Assembly: GCF_041435055.1 (NCBI RefSeq)
Contig: NZ_CP108002.1
Span: 8,494,001 to 8,558,000, forward strand
Length of the DNA: 64,000 nt
DNA from: Streptomyces sp. NBC_00341
GTDB lineage: Bacteria > Actinomycetota > Actinomycetes > Streptomycetales > Streptomycetaceae
Reading direction: 5' to 3'
Shown: one piece after another, positions 44,731 to 53,597 of the stretch
Position numbering within the stretch: the first letter of the stretch is position 1
Layout of the letters: the number at the start of each line of letters is the position of its first letter
Translations under genes and position numbers: made by a program
The notes under the pieces: generated by a model
Told to the model about the DNA's origin: nothing
What the model saw: only the letters and a program-made list of their open reading frames with translations
Databases searched by the model: none

Positions 44731-45146
44731 GAACACTCCCTGCTGTGCTTGGCGGGCCCTGCGGGTGATCTCCCGTCAGGAGCGCGGTCACGGAGGGCTC
44801 CTGCCTCCGTTCTCACCCTCACGGGGGTAATCCCTGGGCTATCACGGCGGCGCCGCCGATCTGTGTAACCCGCACGGGTCGCCGTCCTGCGTCCACGCAC
44901 GCGGCGCAACAGCGACTCCCACAGGGTCTTCTCCGCGCCCGGCATCGAGGCTAGTGTCGTGCCCTGCGAGATCGGCTTCCCGCTCTCACCACTCGATATT
45001 CCTGCCGGCGCTGGAGCCGACGCCGACGCGGACCGTGATTCCGTCCCGTCCGCGTCACCATGGACGACTCCTGGCGGCCCGGGGACGGCTCCCTCGGCGG
45101 GGCGCCGTTGCCCCGGACCGTCCCACCGTGCAGCGGAAGGTTCGCC
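44731..45146. other. Divergent intergenic region (416 bp)
   Basis: I see no gene here. It has a 6-bp hairpin near 44791-44809 upstream of the DUF4232 gene. The frame of the transporter stays open back to 45060 but without a good ribosome-binding site. Confidence 0.5.
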
Positions 45147-46553
45147 GTGACACCGCGGCACTGGTTCCGTCGTCGCACCACACGTCTCCGCACCACACGA
45201 TTCCGCACTACATGTCTCCGTCGCACCACACGTTTTCGTCGTCCCGGACGGGCGGTTCACCATCCGGGGGCGGCCGGGCCGGGGACCGCCTCCTACCGCT
45301 CGGCCCTGCGGACCCCCGGCGCCGCGGCCTTCTTCCTGGCCGCGGCGCCCGCCCGGGTCGGGGTGGCGATGGCCGGGCTCGGCATCGTCTGGCTGGTCCA
45401 CGCCGAGACCGGGTCCTTCGCGGCGGCCGGCCTGGTCACCGGCTCGTTCGCGGTGGCGGAGACCCTGGTGGGTCCGCAGACGGCCCGTCTCATGGACCGG
45501 TTCGGACAGCCGCGCGTCCTCGTTCCCCTCCTGTGCGCCCACGCCGGGGCGATCACCGGCCTCGTCGCGCTGGTCCTCACGGGCGCGCCGGTGCCGCTGC
45601 TGATGGCTGCCGGTCTGGCCGCCGGGGCGACGGTCCCGCAGATCGGTGCGCTCTCCGCGGCCCGCTGGTCGGCCCTGCTGCACGGCAGAGCCGAACTCGC
45701 CCCGGCCTTCGCACTCGAAACGATGAGCAACGATGCCGCCTTCCTCCTCGGGCCCGCCCTCGCGGTGCTGACGGCGACCCGGCTGCACCCGGCCGCGGGT
45801 ACGGCGCTGGCGGGGGTGCTCGTCGTCGGGGCCGGACTCGTCTTCGCGGCACTGCGCCGTACCGCCCCGGCCCCCGCCGCACGGGCGGTCCGGGGCGGTA
45901 GCGTCGACCGGGGACCGGGCCGCCGGCTGTGGACCCGGAACTTCGGCACGCTGCTGGCGGTCAACGTGGCCCTCGGCGTCTTCTTCGGCTCGATGCAGGT
46001 CTCGGTGAGCGCCTTCGCCGAGGTCCACCACGCCGCCTCGGCGGCCGGGTTGCTGTACGGGCTGATGAGCGCGGCGAGCCTGCTGGCCGGTCTGGTCTAC
46101 GGGCGCTACCACCGGCGCACCCCGCCCGGCCACCGGCTGCCCCCGATCCTGACCTTCCTGGCCTGCGCGTCGCTGCTGCCGATGCTGGCCGATTCCCCCT
46201 GGCAGCTCGGCCTTGCCCTCCTGCTGCCCGGCGCCGGCGTCGCCCCGTGCGTCATCGTCGCCTCGACGCTCGTCGAGTCCGTCATGGACAGGTCGGTCCT
46301 CACCCAGGCCTTCACCTGGACGAACTCCGCGTGCGCGGCCGGCATCGCCGTCTCCGCCGCGGTGGTCGGCCGGCTCGTCGACGGTACGGGAGCACGAACC
46401 GGCTTCGCCGTCCCGCTGCTCGCGCTGACCGCAACGGCGGCCCTGACCTGGTCCAGCCGCATCGCGCTCACCTCGGCCACGGCGTCCACCTCGGCCACGA
46501 CGACTTCCGGCCGATTGCCGGAACAGGCCGATTCGGCCGGTGCCGCGCCCTGA
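45147..46553 (+). CDS. MFS transporter
   Basis: The 468-aa product from GTG 45147 (GGAAGG site 6 nt upstream) has a basic, repetitive N-terminal tail of about 50 residues followed by twelve predicted membrane segments. The first is GAAAFFLAAAPARVGVAMAG. RLMDRFGQPRVLVPL in loop 2-3 is the MFS motif A equivalent, and YGRYHRRTPPGH lies in loop 8-9. It resembles actinobacterial YcaD-like or drug exporters without a known substrate. An ATG at 45060 is an alternative start but adds low-quality sequence. Confidence 0.85.
   Translation: MTPRHWFRRRTTRLRTTRFRTTCLRRTTRFRRPGRAVHHPGAAGPGTASYRSALRTPGAAAFFLAAAPARVGVAMAGLGIVWLVHAETGSFAAAGLVTGSFAVAETLVGPQTARLMDRFGQPRVLVPLLCAHAGAITGLVALVLTGAPVPLLMAAGLAAGATVPQIGALSAARWSALLHGRAELAPAFALETMSNDAAFLLGPALAVLTATRLHPAAGTALAGVLVVGAGLVFAALRRTAPAPAARAVRGGSVDRGPGRRLWTRNFGTLLAVNVALGVFFGSMQVSVSAFAEVHHAASAAGLLYGLMSAASLLAGLVYGRYHRRTPPGHRLPPILTFLACASLLPMLADSPWQLGLALLLPGAGVAPCVIVASTLVESVMDRSVLTQAFTWTNSACAAGIAVSAAVVGRLVDGTGARTGFAVPLLALTATAALTWSSRIALTSATASTSATTTSGRLPEQADSAGAAP
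45173..45240 (+). repeat. Degenerate ~15-bp tandem repeats in the MFS gene 5' end
   Basis: About four imperfect copies of a 15-18 bp unit (CGCACCACACGTCTC and variants) encode RTTRL, RTTRF, RTTCL and RRTTRF. They lie in the N-terminal cytoplasmic tail before the first membrane helix. They look like slippage-generated expansion. Confidence 0.75.
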
Positions 46554-46698
46554 CGGGTTGTGGCGGGCGCCCGGTCCGTCCGCTGTTCGACCCCGGCGGG
46601 TGCGAACACGACACCCGGTCTCCTGAGCGTTGACATGTCTCCTGCCGAACCCTCAGGCTCGGCTGGTGACAACGTTGTCCGGAGAGAAGAGGCGAGTC

Positions 46699-49659
46699 GT
46701 GCGGGTGTTCAGCAGACGTGGGCAGGACGCGGGCGCCGGTGTGGTCGTAGCCGTGCTCGTGGCGGCGTCGCTCGTGGCGGGGACGGGCCCGGCCGCCCCT
46801 GCCACCTCCGCCACTTCGGCCGGACGGACGGGCGCGGCCCCGGAGGTGGGCGGTTACTGGGCCACCTCCTACGAGCCCGGTACGCCCCGGCCCGCAGGCT
46901 TCCCGGCCCGTGGCCAGGCGCGGAATCTGCGCGGGGAGACCACAGAGGTCACCACCACCGTGCGCGACGTACGGTCCGGCCACCCCAATGACACGAGCGC
47001 GCAGGAAGGCGTCACCAGCCTCGCGGATCAGGACTCCGGCACCAAGTGGTACGCCCGCGACAGCGGACGGCCCACCGGGGAGGAGCCCGTGTACGCGATC
47101 TACACCCTGCGTACCCCGGCGGCTGTCACCGGCTACTCGCTCACCTCCGCGAACGACGCACCACCCCGCGACCCGGCCGCGTGGACCGTGCTCGGCAGCG
47201 ACAGCGACTCCGCCGCGCCGGACGCGGACGACTCCTCGTGGCACGTCCTGGACCAGCGGAAGGAGCAGCGCTTCGGCGCCCGTGGCCAGACCGATTTCTA
47301 TCCGGTCACCGCCACGCACGCCTACCGCCACTACCAGCTCCGCATCACAGACAACTGCGCCGACCGGTGCCAGGGTTCGACCGCCGACCGCTCGAAGCTC
47401 CAGCTCGCCGACTGGACCCTGCGCAGTTCTGCCGGATCCACGCCCTCCGGGCTCGGGGCCCGGGTCGAGAACGCCGACTCCGTCGGAGCGGCGGACGGCT
47501 CGGCCGCGCTGCGGTACGCGGGCCGGGTCCTCGCCACCGGACCGGCCTCCTCCACGGTGGTCCTGCGCTCCGGTCTCGACGTCCCCCTGGTGCGCGGGTC
47601 GAAGCTCAGCTACGCGATCCGCCCGGACGACGCCGCCTCCGTCCACGTCGCGCTCGACGTCCTCTACACCGACCCGGACGGCCGCCACCCCCGAACCCGC
47701 GAGGTGCGGACGGCGAACAGGAAACCGACCCCGGGGGAGTGGAACACCGTCTCGGCCGACCTCGGCGCGCTCGCCGGGAAGCACGTCAGCGAGATCCTGC
47801 TGCGCTACGACGACGCGCATGCCAAGTCCGGCTCCGGGCCCAGCGGCTGGATCGACGACGTCAGCATCGGCAGGGCCGTCGTCGACGCCTCGACCAGCTG
47901 GAGCTACCTCGACACCCCCGGCGTCGACCCGGCGCGCGGCAACGCGGACCGCACGGCGTGGACCCGGACCGGCTTCGACGCGGGGGACGTTCCCTGGAAG
48001 ACGGCCACCGGTCCCTTCGGCGCGAAGAACGACGGCACCGACCTCGGGGACGGCTTCCCCGTCCGCACGAAGCTGAGGCTCCGCAAGGACGCGGGCAACG
48101 GCACGGGGGACAGTACCGAGGCGTACTTCTTCCGTACCTCCTTCTCGATGGACCGCGCCTCCCTGGACGCGATCAGCGGGCTCGTCGGCACGGTCGTCTA
48201 CGACGACACCGTCACCGTCTATCTCAATGGCAGGCGCATCGCCGGCCACGGCGACGGAAAGATCACGAAGAACCTCCAGTACGAGACCCCGGACGGGACT
48301 TCGGGCGAGGGCGACCCGGCTACCGCCCGGTTCGGCGTACCGGTCTCCGCCCTGCGCGCGGGGACCAACACCCTGGCCGTCGAGGTCCATCAGTGCAACA
48401 TCTCCAGCTCGGACATCTACTTCGGGCCCGGCCCGCTCGCGCAGACCACCGGCTCCCTGCCCTTCACCGACGAGCAGCTGGGCACCTCGTACGCCTCCGA
48501 CACCCAGCCCGCCGCGCCCGGTGGCGGTGACTACTTCACCTGGCTGCTGCGCTCGTTCGACGCCGCCAGGAACGAGCCGTCGCTCATGGGGGCCAACGAG
48601 GTCCTGCCGAAGGGAACGACGTACGAGGAACTGACCGCGATCGACGACCGGACGGTCGTCGACATCAACAACGCCCCCTCCGGGCCCGCCGACCCCCAGG
48701 TCCACAAGGCACTCGTGGACGGCGCGAACAGTCCCTACCGGACTATGGCGGACGGACTGGGCACGGCCCTCGGCGGGCTGTACGGGCAGGCGCTGAAGAA
48801 CGGCGAACTCCCCAAGACCGAGGCGCTGCTGTCAGGCCGGGTCGAACACACCGCGGACTCGTCGGCCGACTGGTACCAGACAGCCAAGAACAACTACCAG
48901 TACAAGCGCCCCTTCGTCCGGATGGGGTTCACCGAAGAGCAGGGGCTCATCAAGCCGTGGGACAGCCCCGGCGGCTACGCCGGTCTCGCGGGGGACGGCT
49001 CCTTCCCGAGCGGGCACACCAGCCACGGCTACGCGCAGGGCATCGTCCTCGCCACCCTGCTGCCCGAACTGGCACCGCAGATCCTGGCGCGCGCCTCCGA
49101 GTACGGCAACAACCGCATCCTGCTGTCCTTCCACTACCCGACCGACATCATGGGCGGCCGGATCGTCGGCGAGAAGACCGCCCAGCTGCGCTGGTCCGAC
49201 CCGGAGTTCCGCACGCTCCTGGAGCAGGCGAGGACGGAGCTGCGAGCCGTCCTCGTACAGAAGTGCCGTGAGACCGGAGCGGGCGGCTCGCTGACACGGT
49301 GCTCCGGCCGGGGGACGCCGTACCTCCCCACGGCCGAGGCACTCAAGGTGTACGAGCAGCGGATGACCTACGGTTTCCCGCACATCGGCGCCGAGGGCCG
49401 GCCGCCCGCCGTTCCGGAGGGGGCGGAGGATCTGCTGCGTACGTCGCACCCGAAGCTCACCGGCGCCCAGCGGCGTACCGTGCTCGCCGCCACCCAGATC
49501 CCCTCCGGCTCTGCCCTGGACGAACAGGGCGGCGGGGGCAGCTGGCAGCGGATCGATCTCGCGGGTGCGATGACCGCGAAGGTCACCGCACACCACGACG
49601 GGACGCTGACCGTCGACGGGGTGCGGGTGAACGCGGGCGGAACCCGGACCGGAGAGTAG
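46699..49659 (+). CDS. Large secreted PAP2-type acid phosphatase with N-terminal discoidin/CBM-like domains
   Basis: The 986-aa product starts at a GTG with a GAGAAGAGG site. It has a signal peptide (VVVAVLVAASLVAGTGPAA), a discoidin-like domain at about 55-235 (WYARDSG, VYAIYTLRTPAAVTGYSL), beta-sandwich modules to about 600 (WIDDVSIGRAVVDAS, TVYLNGRRIAGHGDG), and a C-terminal class A acid-phosphatase/PAP2 domain. The active-site pieces are KNNYQYKRPF, DGSFPSGHTSHGYAQG and the SEYGNNRI...SFHYPTDIMGG segment with catalytic His and Asp. It is probably an extracellular phosphomonoesterase anchored to glycans by its beta domains. Its length is several times that of the single-domain enzyme. Confidence 0.88.
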   Translation: MRVFSRRGQDAGAGVVVAVLVAASLVAGTGPAAPATSATSAGRTGAAPEVGGYWATSYEPGTPRPAGFPARGQARNLRGETTEVTTTVRDVRSGHPNDTSAQEGVTSLADQDSGTKWYARDSGRPTGEEPVYAIYTLRTPAAVTGYSLTSANDAPPRDPAAWTVLGSDSDSAAPDADDSSWHVLDQRKEQRFGARGQTDFYPVTATHAYRHYQLRITDNCADRCQGSTADRSKLQLADWTLRSSAGSTPSGLGARVENADSVGAADGSAALRYAGRVLATGPASSTVVLRSGLDVPLVRGSKLSYAIRPDDAASVHVALDVLYTDPDGRHPRTREVRTANRKPTPGEWNTVSADLGALAGKHVSEILLRYDDAHAKSGSGPSGWIDDVSIGRAVVDASTSWSYLDTPGVDPARGNADRTAWTRTGFDAGDVPWKTATGPFGAKNDGTDLGDGFPVRTKLRLRKDAGNGTGDSTEAYFFRTSFSMDRASLDAISGLVGTVVYDDTVTVYLNGRRIAGHGDGKITKNLQYETPDGTSGEGDPATARFGVPVSALRAGTNTLAVEVHQCNISSSDIYFGPGPLAQTTGSLPFTDEQLGTSYASDTQPAAPGGGDYFTWLLRSFDAARNEPSLMGANEVLPKGTTYEELTAIDDRTVVDINNAPSGPADPQVHKALVDGANSPYRTMADGLGTALGGLYGQALKNGELPKTEALLSGRVEHTADSSADWYQTAKNNYQYKRPFVRMGFTEEQGLIKPWDSPGGYAGLAGDGSFPSGHTSHGYAQGIVLATLLPELAPQILARASEYGNNRILLSFHYPTDIMGGRIVGEKTAQLRWSDPEFRTLLEQARTELRAVLVQKCRETGAGGSLTRCSGRGTPYLPTAEALKVYEQRMTYGFPHIGAEGRPPAVPEGAEDLLRTSHPKLTGAQRRTVLAATQIPSGSALDEQGGGGSWQRIDLAGAMTAKVTAHHDGTLTVDGVRVNAGGTRTGE

Positions 49660-49674
49660 CGACCCCGTCCCGCG

Positions 49675-50451
49675 CTACGCCTCGTGCCGCCGACGGGCGA
49701 GGTGGAGGACAGTGGCGGTGGAGATCTCGACCGTCTCGGGCAGAACCCGCAGGATCCGGCCGAAAACCTCGGCCTGCTGCGGCTGCGGCAGGATGATGTA
49801 GGCCGAGACGGTCGAGAGATAGCCGATGAAGTCGCCCGCACTCATCGTCAGGCGACTCTCGATCACGGACTGCTGGACTCCGTCGAACCACTCGGACCGT
49901 TGGAGTTCCGTGCCCGGCCACTGCATGTCGTGCTCCGGAGGTGTCCCGTCCGGGGACGGGACACCGTCGTCCTCCAGGAACGGTGCCCGTGCCGCGCGAA
50001 CGGCCTCCTCCACAGCCGGGTCGGTCAGTCCCACCGGCCTGCCGAACGAGGCGAACACGCCGCCCGGCTCCAGCAGCCCGGCCATGCGGGACCACCGGCC
50101 CGCCGGCTCCGTCCAGTGCAGCGCCGATGCCGCGTAGACCAGCCCGTATCGTTCGCCCGGCCGCAGCTCCTCGAAGGCGGCGCGTGCCGTCCTGACGCCC
50201 GGCGGCACGTGCTTGCGCAGCTCGGCGAGCATGGCCGCGTCAGGATCGGTCGCCGTGACCGGCACCCCCCGCCGAGCCAGCAGGCGGGTGGCCTTGCCGG
50301 TCCCGGCGCCGATCTCCAGGGCGTTGGAGACCGGCTGAGCGGCGTACGCCATCACCACGTCGAACAGTTCGGCGGGGTACCCCGGCCGGAAGCGTTCGTA
50401 CGCTTCCGCCATCGTTCCGAAGCTCAGTGCACGACCGGACATGCCGAGCAT
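49675..50451 (-). CDS. Class I SAM-dependent methyltransferase
   Basis: The 258-aa product has NALEIGAGTGKATRLLARRG (motif I), VTATDPDAAMLAEL, YAASALHWTEP and LLEPGGVFASFG. This is the common Streptomyces Methyltransf_11/12 type with a C-terminal all-helical lid. No substrate can be inferred. The start lies 19 nt after the MDR exporter stop, so it is probably the last gene of the TetR-exporter-methyltransferase operon. A second ATG (MSGRAL) lies 9 nt downstream. Confidence 0.87.
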   Translation of the reverse strand: MLGMSGRALSFGTMAEAYERFRPGYPAELFDVVMAYAAQPVSNALEIGAGTGKATRLLARRGVPVTATDPDAAMLAELRKHVPPGVRTARAAFEELRPGERYGLVYAASALHWTEPAGRWSRMAGLLEPGGVFASFGRPVGLTDPAVEEAVRAARAPFLEDDGVPSPDGTPPEHDMQWPGTELQRSEWFDGVQQSVIESRLTMSAGDFIGYLSTVSAYIILPQPQQAEVFGRILRVLPETVEISTATVLHLARRRHEA

Positions 50452-50470
50452 CCTTGCACGGGGTGCCTCG

Positions 50471-52123
50471 TCAGTGCCTGGTCGTTTCTGGCGACCCGGC
50501 CTCCCCCTGCCGGGGAGCGGGAGGCCCGGGGAGCAGCGGCTGCTCTGCCGCGTCCTCGGGGCCGGGGGCCGCCTCCGCGGCCAGCCGCTCCATGCCGCTG
50601 GTGGTCTTGAGGGGCTTCTCCCTGATGAAGAGCACCGCCAGCAGGCCGAGGAAGGCGAAGGGCGTGGCGATGAGGAAGAGGTCGCCGGTGGCGACTCCGT
50701 AGGCGTGCTCGACGATGTTCTTCATCGGTTCGGGCAGCGTGGTCATGTCGGGTACGGCGCTGCCGTGGCCACCGGCAGGCGCCGGGAGGCCGTTCTCCGA
50801 GAGGCCCTTGGTCATCTCGCTCGCGACCCGGTTGGCGAGCACCGCGCCGAGCACGCTGGTCCCGACGGTGCCGCCGAGGCTGCGGAAGAAGGACAGTACG
50901 GAGGTGGCCGCGCCCAGTTCGTGCGCGGGTACGTCGTTCTGGGCGGCGAGCACCAGGTTCTGCATCAGCATGCCGACGCCGATGCCCATGAACGCCATGT
51001 AGAGGCTGAGGAGTCCGAAGTGGGTGTCGGCGTCGATCGTCGACAGCATGCCGAGCCCGGCCGTCATGATCACGGCGCCCGAGACGAGGTACCGCTTCCA
51101 CTTGCCGGTCGCGGAGATGATCTGCCCGGCGACGGTCGAGGACACCAGCAGACCACCGATCAGCGGAAGGCTCATGAAGCCCGCGACGGTCGGTGACTTG
51201 CCCAGGGAGATCTGGAAGTACTGCGACAGGAACACCGTTCCGGCGAACATCGCGATGCCGACGAAGAAGCTGCCCAGGGTGGTCAGCGTGACCGTGCGGT
51301 TGCGGAAGATGGCCAGCGGGATGATCGGCTCGGCCGCCCGCGACTCAACGAAGACCGCGGCGGTCAGCAGCACCACGCCGGTGATCACCAGGGCGGCGGT
51401 CTGCCAGGAGGCCCAGTCGAAGTTGTTGCCGGCGAGCGAGGTCCAGATCAGCAGCGCGCAGACGCCCGCGACGATCAGGAAGGCGCCCAGCCAGTCGATC
51501 CTGACCTGACGGCGTACGGTCGGCAGCTTCAGGGTGCGCTGGAGCAGCAGGATTCCGGCCAGCGCGAACGGCACGCCTACGAAGAAGCACCAACGCCAGC
51601 CGAGCCACGAGGTGTCCACGAGGACACCGCCGATCAGCGGACCGGCGACCGTGCCGACGGCGAAGACGGCGCCGAAGATGCCCGCGTACTTGCCGAGCCT
51701 GCGCGGCGGGATGATGGCCGCCATCACGATCTGGGCGAGCGCGGTGAGGCCACCGGCGCCGATGCCCTGGATGACACGGCTGACGATCAGCGTGTTGACG
51801 TCCTGCGAGAACCCGGCCACCAGCGAACCGACCACGAACAGGCCGAGCGAGAGCTGGAGCAGCAGCTTCTGGTTGAACAGGTCCGCGAGCTTGCCCCAGA
51901 GCGGCACGGTCGCCGTCATCGCGAGGAGTTCGGACGTCACGACCCAGGTGTACGCGGACTGGCTGGCGCCGAGGTCCGCGATGATGCGCGGCAGCGCGTT
52001 GGCGACGACGGTACCGGCGAGGATGGCGACGAACATGCCTGCCATCAGGCCGGACATCGCCTGGAGTATCTGCCGGTTGGACATGGAGGAAGGCGCCTGT
52101 TCCGGCGCCTCGATTGCGGTCAC
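50471..52123 (-). CDS. DHA2-type (EmrB/QacA) 14-TM MFS drug exporter
   Basis: The 550-aa product has the 14-helix layout with VVANALPRIIADLGASQSAYTW (motif D1 region), WGKLADLFNQKLLLQLSLG (motif A) and VSRVIQGIGAGGLTALAQIV with the antiporter motif C further on (FGAVFAVGTVAGPLIGG). The Ala/Pro-rich C-terminal tail is cytoplasmic. It lies 78 nt downstream of a TetR gene on the same strand, so export is probably inducible by its substrates. Confidence 0.95.
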   Translation of the reverse strand: MTAIEAPEQAPSSMSNRQILQAMSGLMAGMFVAILAGTVVANALPRIIADLGASQSAYTWVVTSELLAMTATVPLWGKLADLFNQKLLLQLSLGLFVVGSLVAGFSQDVNTLIVSRVIQGIGAGGLTALAQIVMAAIIPPRRLGKYAGIFGAVFAVGTVAGPLIGGVLVDTSWLGWRWCFFVGVPFALAGILLLQRTLKLPTVRRQVRIDWLGAFLIVAGVCALLIWTSLAGNNFDWASWQTAALVITGVVLLTAAVFVESRAAEPIIPLAIFRNRTVTLTTLGSFFVGIAMFAGTVFLSQYFQISLGKSPTVAGFMSLPLIGGLLVSSTVAGQIISATGKWKRYLVSGAVIMTAGLGMLSTIDADTHFGLLSLYMAFMGIGVGMLMQNLVLAAQNDVPAHELGAATSVLSFFRSLGGTVGTSVLGAVLANRVASEMTKGLSENGLPAPAGGHGSAVPDMTTLPEPMKNIVEHAYGVATGDLFLIATPFAFLGLLAVLFIREKPLKTTSGMERLAAEAAPGPEDAAEQPLLPGPPAPRQGEAGSPETTRH

Positions 52124-52201
52124 GGTGTCCTTCTTCGGTGCTGGAGCAGAACAGAGGTCGGCGGTGAGGAGGGGGCGGCCGTGCCGGTGGGGCGGCGGGG
52201 G

Positions 52202-52918
52202 CTACCCGGGGGGCCGCGGCAGTCCGCGGGCGAGCTGGACGAACACCTCCTGGAAGGTGTCCGCGAGTTCCACTTCTCCGGGGTGGTCGCACCAGTGCTC
52301 GATGGCGACCCGTACCGCGGTCTGCGCGATCGCGGCGAGCAGTTGGGGGAAGAGGCTGTCGCCTGCCGTACGGGGCCCGGCCGGAGTACCCCCCGGATCC
52401 CGGGCCGCGTCGGTGGTCCCGGCCCCGGTGCCGAGCCAGTCGGCGATGGCGGCGGCCAGGGCCCGTTGGTCCGCCACCTGGGCCTGGAGGCCGCGCTGGA
52501 TGAGGTGGGGGGAGCGCTGGAAGACCTTGGCCTGGAGGGCCCAGAACTCCTTGCGCTGCTCGAAGCCGCCGAGCTCGTCGGTGAGCGCGTCGCGGACCAC
52601 GTCGAGCGGCGGACGATCGGCAGGGGCGAGACGCACCGATTCCCTGATCCGCTCGCCCACCGCCTCGTCGATCAGCACGAACGCGTCGTCGTGGCTGGGG
52701 AAGTAGTTGAAGAACGTCCGGGGTGAGACCCCGGCGGCCTCACTGATCGCCTCGACCGTGACGTTCTCCACGCCGTGCTCGGCGGCCAGGCGTACGGCTG
52801 CTTCCGCGAGGGCGTTGCGGGTCGCCCGCTTCTTGCGCTCCCGAAGCCCGGGTGAGGACGGCTTCTTGGGCTCTGGTGGCCCGGATGCGGAGGGCTTCTT
52901 GGTCGGCACATCTTGCAT
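52202..52918 (-). CDS. TetR-family regulator of the drug exporter
   Basis: The product (238 aa from ATG 52918; a TTG at 52927 would add three residues) has a Lys/Pro-rich tail, then a TetR HTH (KKRATRNALAEAAVRLAAEH, VTVEAISEAAGVSPRTFFNYFPSHDDAF) and an alpha-helical ligand domain with GFEQRKEFWALQAKVFQRSP. It is the first gene before the MDR exporter. A perfect 6-bp inverted repeat lies 12 nt upstream of its start. Confidence 0.93.
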   Translation of the reverse strand: MQDVPTKKPSASGPPEPKKPSSPGLRERKKRATRNALAEAAVRLAAEHGVENVTVEAISEAAGVSPRTFFNYFPSHDDAFVLIDEAVGERIRESVRLAPADRPPLDVVRDALTDELGGFEQRKEFWALQAKVFQRSPHLIQRGLQAQVADQRALAAAIADWLGTGAGTTDAARDPGGTPAGPRTAGDSLFPQLLAAIAQTAVRVAIEHWCDHPGEVELADTFQEVFVQLARGLPRPPG

Positions 52919-52930
52919 AGTAGGCAAAAA

Positions 52931-52943
52931 TGCAGGACCTGCA
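52931..52943. promoter_or_regulatory. Candidate TetR operator
   Basis: TGCAGG-A-CCTGCA is a perfect 6-bp inverted repeat within the AT-rich 28-nt gap between the TmrB-like and TetR genes. Its place just upstream of the TetR start suggests autoregulation of the TetR/exporter operon. Confidence 0.55.
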
Positions 52944-52946
52944 AAA

Positions 52947-53507
52947 TTATTCGCTGCTGTTGGCTGACGGACCGCCCGGCAGCCCTCGGCCGTTGACGGC
53001 CTCCGCGATCTGCTGGGCGGCCTGAGCGGGCGTGAGCCGGGTGGTGTCGATGACCTCCGCCTCGCGGTGGAGCCATGTGCGGGCCGCCTCCGCGTAGGGC
53101 TCGAGGTATGTGAGGCGGAAGGTGGAGGGGCCGAGATGGGCGTCGCCGTCGATGCGCCCGCGGAGGGTGTCCTGATCGGCGTGGAGGACGAAGTGTTTCA
53201 CCGGAATGGAATGCTGGGCGAGGCCCGCGCTGATCTCGCGCCAGTACGGCTCGACCAGGACGGTCATGGGGATCACCAGGGTGCCGCCGGTGTACGCGAG
53301 TACATGGCGGGCGGTCTCGACCACGAGCGGCCGCCACGGCGGCCAGTCCTGGAAGTTGCCCGTCCAGGGCAGCCCCGGTGTGATGTCCATCAGCATCCCG
53401 CCGACCTGCTCGGCGTCGAACACCCGGGAGTCCGGGATCAGCCGCTGCACGAGTGCGCTGGTCGTCGTCTTGCCCGCGCCGTGGGTGCCGTTGAGCCATA
53501 CGATCAT
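52947..53507 (-). CDS. TmrB-like P-loop NTPase (tunicamycin-resistance type)
   Basis: The 186-aa product opens MIVWLNGTHGAGKTTTSALV with a Walker A GTHGAGKT. It continues RVFDAEQVGGMLMDITPG and ends with a LID-like TLRGRIDGD region. The start IVWLNG, the short kinase fold and the later PWRPLVVETARHVL segment resemble TmrB, an ATP-binding protein that gives tunicamycin resistance in Bacillus. Other related small kinases phosphorylate nucleosides or antibiotics. It lies 28 nt upstream of the TetR/exporter operon on the same strand, which suggests a shared resistance function. The gene ends with TAA. Confidence 0.78.
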   Translation of the reverse strand: MIVWLNGTHGAGKTTTSALVQRLIPDSRVFDAEQVGGMLMDITPGLPWTGNFQDWPPWRPLVVETARHVLAYTGGTLVIPMTVLVEPYWREISAGLAQHSIPVKHFVLHADQDTLRGRIDGDAHLGPSTFRLTYLEPYAEAARTWLHREAEVIDTTRLTPAQAAQQIAEAVNGRGLPGGPSANSSE

Positions 53508-53524
53508 GGGATCCGATAGTAAGG

Positions 53525-53563
53525 GCTGTACGGGCCGCGACGGTCATGGCCGGCCCGTACAGC
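53525..53563 (-). terminator. Terminator of the GH99-like gene
   Basis: A 13-bp perfect stem (53525-53537 with 53551-53563) with a 13-nt loop is followed by a second small palindrome (GGGATCC-ACC-GGATCCC, 53569-53585). Both lie between the GH stop and the TmrB-like start. Confidence 0.75.
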
Positions 53564-53597
53564 GTCGGGGGATCCACCGGATCCCGCCCCCGGCGGC

